A stretch of DNA of 5,940 nt from an uncultured Candidatus Saccharibacteria bacterium (GTDB taxonomy: Bacteria > Patescibacteriota > Saccharimonadia > Saccharimonadales > Saccharimonadaceae). The position numbers and the translations under genes were made by a program. Below are positions 4,138 through 5,940 of the stretch, one piece after another; the stretch's first letter is position 1, and each line of letters opens with the position of its first letter. The notes beneath the pieces were generated by a model, which ran no database searches, was not told the origin of the DNA, and saw only the letters and a list, made by a program, of their open reading frames with translations. The stretch lies in the NCBI GenBank assembly GCA_946185175.1, contig CAMHIH010000044.1:1-5940 (forward strand). Direction: 5' to 3'.

Positions 4138-5679
4138 ATGCCAGAATACAAGAGAACAAATGGAGGTAAAAAATCAAAGAAGCCAAACAAATTCCTGAGT
4201 TTCTTACGATTATTTACTTTCTGGCTAGTTGTTTTAGCTTTTATTTCATTAATTTTTAGTGGTTCGGCTGGCTTTAATACCGTCGAGACTGAAGAGAAAA
4301 GTCTTTCGGAAGTTCTTCAACTTGCGAAAGATGAAAAGATTGAGAAAATCGTCGTCCAGGGCGATACACTTACGGTTACGCCAAAAGAGGGTTCCGGCAT
4401 GAAGACGATTACTTCGCGCAAGGACTCCTACAGCTCGCTCTATGAGCAAGGCTTTGCAGAGGTAATCGACGAAAATAAGGTCTCAGTTGAGGTGGTAGAA
4501 GACATTGATATTGTCGCTATCTTAATCAATGTCGGCAGTATCTTATTGCCTATCATTATTCTTGGTGGCTTCTTGATTTATATGTTGCGCCAAGCTCAGA
4601 ACATGAATAATCAGAATGTCGGATTTGGTAAGGCCAAAGCACGCCTATACGGCAATGAGAAAAATAAAGTACTCTTTGCTGACGTAGCTGGCAACGAAGC
4701 AGCCAAGCAGGATCTTGCTGAAATCGTCGATTTCCTCAAGAATCCGAAAAAATATCAAAAACTCGGCGCTAAAATTCCGCGCGGCGTATTATTGGCTGGC
4801 GAGCCTGGTACGGGCAAGACTTTAATGGCTCGTGCAGTTGCGGGCGAAGCTAATGTGCCATTCTTCTCGATTTCTGGCTCCGAGTTCGCCGAAATGTTTG
4901 TCGGCGTTGGTGCATCACGCGTTCGCGACCTTTTCGATAAAGCAAAGAAAAACTCCCCAAGCATTATCTTCATCGATGAAATCGATGCTGTTGCCCACAA
5001 GCGTGACGCGCGCGGTGGTGCAGGGCGCGAAGACGAGCAGACCCTTAACCAGATTCTCGTCGAAATGGATGGCTTCGATAATGACACTGGCATTATTGTA
5101 ATTGCGGCAACCAACCGTGTTGATATGTTAGACAAAGCCTTGCTACGTCCAGGACGTTTCGATCGTCATGTTAATGTGACTTTACCAGAGCGCAAAGATC
5201 GCGTCGAGATTCTCAAAGTTCACTTCAAAAACAAGCCAGTTACTGATGACGTTAATCTGGATGCGCTTGCCGCCAAGACGGCCGGTAGTAGCGGCGCAGA
5301 CCTAGCAAATATTGCAAATGAAGCCGCCATTACGGCAGCCAGATTAAATCATGAAAAAATCACCAAGCAAGATGTCGACGAGGCCTTCGAACGCATCGCG
5401 ATTGGTCCAGAGCGAAAGTCTAAAGTTATGAACGACAAAGAGCGCCGCATCACTGCCTACCATGAAGCTGGTCACGCCGTTGTTGGCCATGTGCTACCAG
5501 ATTCTGACCCAGTCCACAAAGTTACGATTATCCCTCGCGGTCGAGCCTTGGGCGTGCGGTTTGCAGTTTTTCAATATTTTCAATCGAACCAATGCGCGGC
5601 CAATACAAGTTATAAACGACATGCTCGAAGCGCCAATATTGACGGAATGGCGACATGCGAATCCAAGTTTTATCGATGA
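4138..5679 (+). CDS. ftsH: ATP-dependent zinc metalloprotease FtsH, 3' end lost at a junction
   Basis: FtsH is a hexameric membrane AAA+ protease that extracts and degrades membrane and short-lived cytosolic proteins. A basic N-terminus precedes TM1 (about 19-40), an extracytoplasmic domain (about 45-122) and TM2 (about 124-150). The AAA+ module follows. Walker A is GEPGTGKT (221-228), with E222 where the family usually has Pro. The pore loop is at F254-V-G, Walker B is IIFIDEID (276-283), and the second region of homology ends in RPGRFDR with arginine fingers R340 and R343. The peptidase domain begins normally, with the HEAGH zinc motif (442-446) and DPVHKVTIIPRGRALGV. FtsH similarity then stops at residue 473. 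The last 40 residues are unrelated read-through of a foreign minus-strand gene, ending at TGA. Full-length FtsH is about 610-650 residues, so the third zinc ligand (an Asp some 80 residues after HEAGH) and the helical C-terminus are missing. As written, the product could not be an active protease. Confidence 0.93.
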   Translation: MPEYKRTNGGKKSKKPNKFLSFLRLFTFWLVVLAFISLIFSGSAGFNTVETEEKSLSEVLQLAKDEKIEKIVVQGDTLTVTPKEGSGMKTITSRKDSYSSLYEQGFAEVIDENKVSVEVVEDIDIVAILINVGSILLPIIILGGFLIYMLRQAQNMNNQNVGFGKAKARLYGNEKNKVLFADVAGNEAAKQDLAEIVDFLKNPKKYQKLGAKIPRGVLLAGEPGTGKTLMARAVAGEANVPFFSISGSEFAEMFVGVGASRVRDLFDKAKKNSPSIIFIDEIDAVAHKRDARGGAGREDEQTLNQILVEMDGFDNDTGIIVIAATNRVDMLDKALLRPGRFDRHVNVTLPERKDRVEILKVHFKNKPVTDDVNLDALAAKTAGSSGADLANIANEAAITAARLNHEKITKQDVDEAFERIAIGPERKSKVMNDKERRITAYHEAGHAVVGHVLPDSDPVHKVTIIPRGRALGVRFAVFQYFQSNQCAANTSYKRHARSANIDGMATCESKFYR

Positions 5680-5809
5680 CGTCACCGGCAATTTTAAAGG
5701 TTTTGTAATTGTCGGTGCTTATGACGGTTTCGCAGGCCAAAGGTAAAGCTTCGGCGAGACTTTGTTTACGCTGATTAGAGAGCGCGTCGCGCAATTTCTT
5801 CTCTTCCAT
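5528..5809 (-). CDS. Hypothetical protein, 5' part of a gene cut at the ftsH junction
   Basis: The minus-strand frame opens with ATG and a charged, gene-like start (MEEKKLRDALSNQRKQS) and gives 93 residues. Only the first ~85, ending near KLQTA at about 5557, look native. The final RPRLDREG is antisense ftsH and ends at a chance TAA. The middle is rich in aromatic and charged residues (DKTWIRMSPFRQYWRFEHVVYNLYW, roughly 46-70, split here only as a description), suggesting a folded cytosolic domain. No membrane helix or nucleotide-binding loop is seen. I do not recognise the family. An extended -10 (5819-5827) is 9 bases before the ATG with no Shine-Dalgarno, so the message may be almost leaderless. 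It follows a tRNA-Pro and its terminator on the same strand. The opposite-strand frame here is less protein-like. Confidence 0.6.
   Translation of the reverse strand: MEEKKLRDALSNQRKQSLAEALPLACETVISTDNYKTFKIAGDVIDKTWIRMSPFRQYWRFEHVVYNLYWPRIGSIENIEKLQTARPRLDREG
5550..5565. other. Junction point: two convergent genes both truncated
   Basis: To the left, the plus strand encodes canonical FtsH up to ...RALGV (codon 5554-5556). To the right, the plus strand stops resembling FtsH and the minus strand carries an unrelated gene. Both lose their 3' ends here. I see no insertion-sequence end, terminal inverted repeat or long direct repeat at the point. Confidence 0.75.
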
Positions 5810-5818
5810 TCTGGTTAC

Positions 5819-5827
5819 ATTTTAACA
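5819..5827 (-). promoter_or_regulatory. Extended -10 of the truncated hypothetical gene
   Basis: The minus strand reads TGTTAAAAT, nine bases before the ATG. The predicted transcript start is only 0-3 bases ahead of the start codon. No -35 is apparent, since that position falls in the tRNA terminator. Confidence 0.5.
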
Positions 5828-5835
5828 TGAGCAAT

Positions 5836-5858
5836 AAAAATAGCCACACCAGTGGCTA
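5836..5858 (-). terminator. Intrinsic terminator of the right-hand tRNA-Pro(CGG)
   Basis: On the minus strand TAGCCAC and GTGGCTA (5841-5847 and 5852-5858) form a 7-bp stem with a TGGT loop, followed by five Ts. It begins 8 bases after the tRNA CCA. Confidence 0.85.
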
Positions 5859-5865
5859 AAACTAA

Positions 5866-5940
5866 TGGTCGGGGCGACCCGACTCGAACGGGCGACCTCG
5901 CAGTCCCGAACCGCGCGCGCTACCAACTGCGCCACGCCCC
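5866..5940 (-). tRNA. Second tRNA-Pro (CGG), missing one 5' base at the window edge
   Basis: The sequence matches the tRNA-Pro(CGG) at 1087-1162 at every base except one: the T loop reads TTCGAGT here and TTCAAGT there. All arms, the CGG anticodon, discriminator A and genomic CCA are intact. Only the first acceptor base (C1) falls outside the window. Its terminator and neighbours differ from those of the other copy, so the identity is confined to the tRNA. Confidence 0.94.

Noticed and set aside
5462..5746. Plus-strand frame of 94 residues across the junction
   Set aside because: It starts inside ftsH in another frame and spans the junction; the minus strand has the better start, promoter and amino-acid composition.
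1087..5940. An integrated mobile element bounded by the two tRNA-Pro(CGG) copies
   Set aside because: The interval contains housekeeping genes, no integrase or phage gene, and the repeated unit is a whole tRNA and not a short attachment core.
1..5940. CRISPR array, toxin-antitoxin pair or other defence system
   Set aside because: No regularly spaced repeats and no small gene pair with toxin or antitoxin features were found.

Overview
The window reads as compact bacterial chromosome with mostly housekeeping genes. Small genes, short intergenic gaps, mixed leaderless and Shine-Dalgarno starts, and the style of the proteins suggest a small-genome lineage, possibly Patescibacteria/CPR such as Saccharibacteria. 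That placement is an impression from gene content and was not tested by phylogeny. The standard genetic code fits every intact gene. No phage, insertion sequence, CRISPR array or defence gene is visible.

Layout, left to right. 1-1044 (+) is the 3' part of a proline/alanine/glutamate-rich, low-complexity protein of unknown function. It is followed by a bidirectional terminator and a minus-strand tRNA-Pro(CGG). A minus-strand polytopic GT39-like (ArnT/PMT-type) glycosyltransferase fills 1185-2723, and its promoter region lies back to back with that of a plus-strand tRNA-Pro(TGG) at 2782-2857. After a terminator come pgsA (+, 2991-3527), a terminator shared by two convergent genes, and a DgkA-family lipid kinase (-, 3633-3956, TTG start with a perfect Shine-Dalgarno). 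A divergent promoter region then leads to ftsH (+, from 4138).

The right end is anomalous. FtsH is well conserved through its AAA+ module and the HEAGH zinc motif, but similarity stops abruptly at residue 473 (about base 5556). The next ~250 bases carry the 5' part of an unrelated minus-strand gene that also loses its 3' end at the same point. The window then ends one base short of a second tRNA-Pro(CGG), which differs by a single base from the copy at 1087-1162. Two convergent genes both cut at one point, plus a near-duplicate tRNA, fit a deletion, an inversion or an assembly chimera.

Functional theme: several genes concern the envelope. PgsA makes phosphatidylglycerophosphate, DgkA phosphorylates diacylglycerol or undecaprenol, the GT39-like enzyme probably uses a lipid-linked sugar, and FtsH polices membrane proteins. 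Each has its own promoter and they alternate in strand, so this is a neighbourhood and not an operon. I found no convincing new biological system. The points most worth checking are the FtsH junction, the tRNA-Pro near-duplicate, the missing last helix of DgkA, and a palindrome centred on a tRNA promoter.
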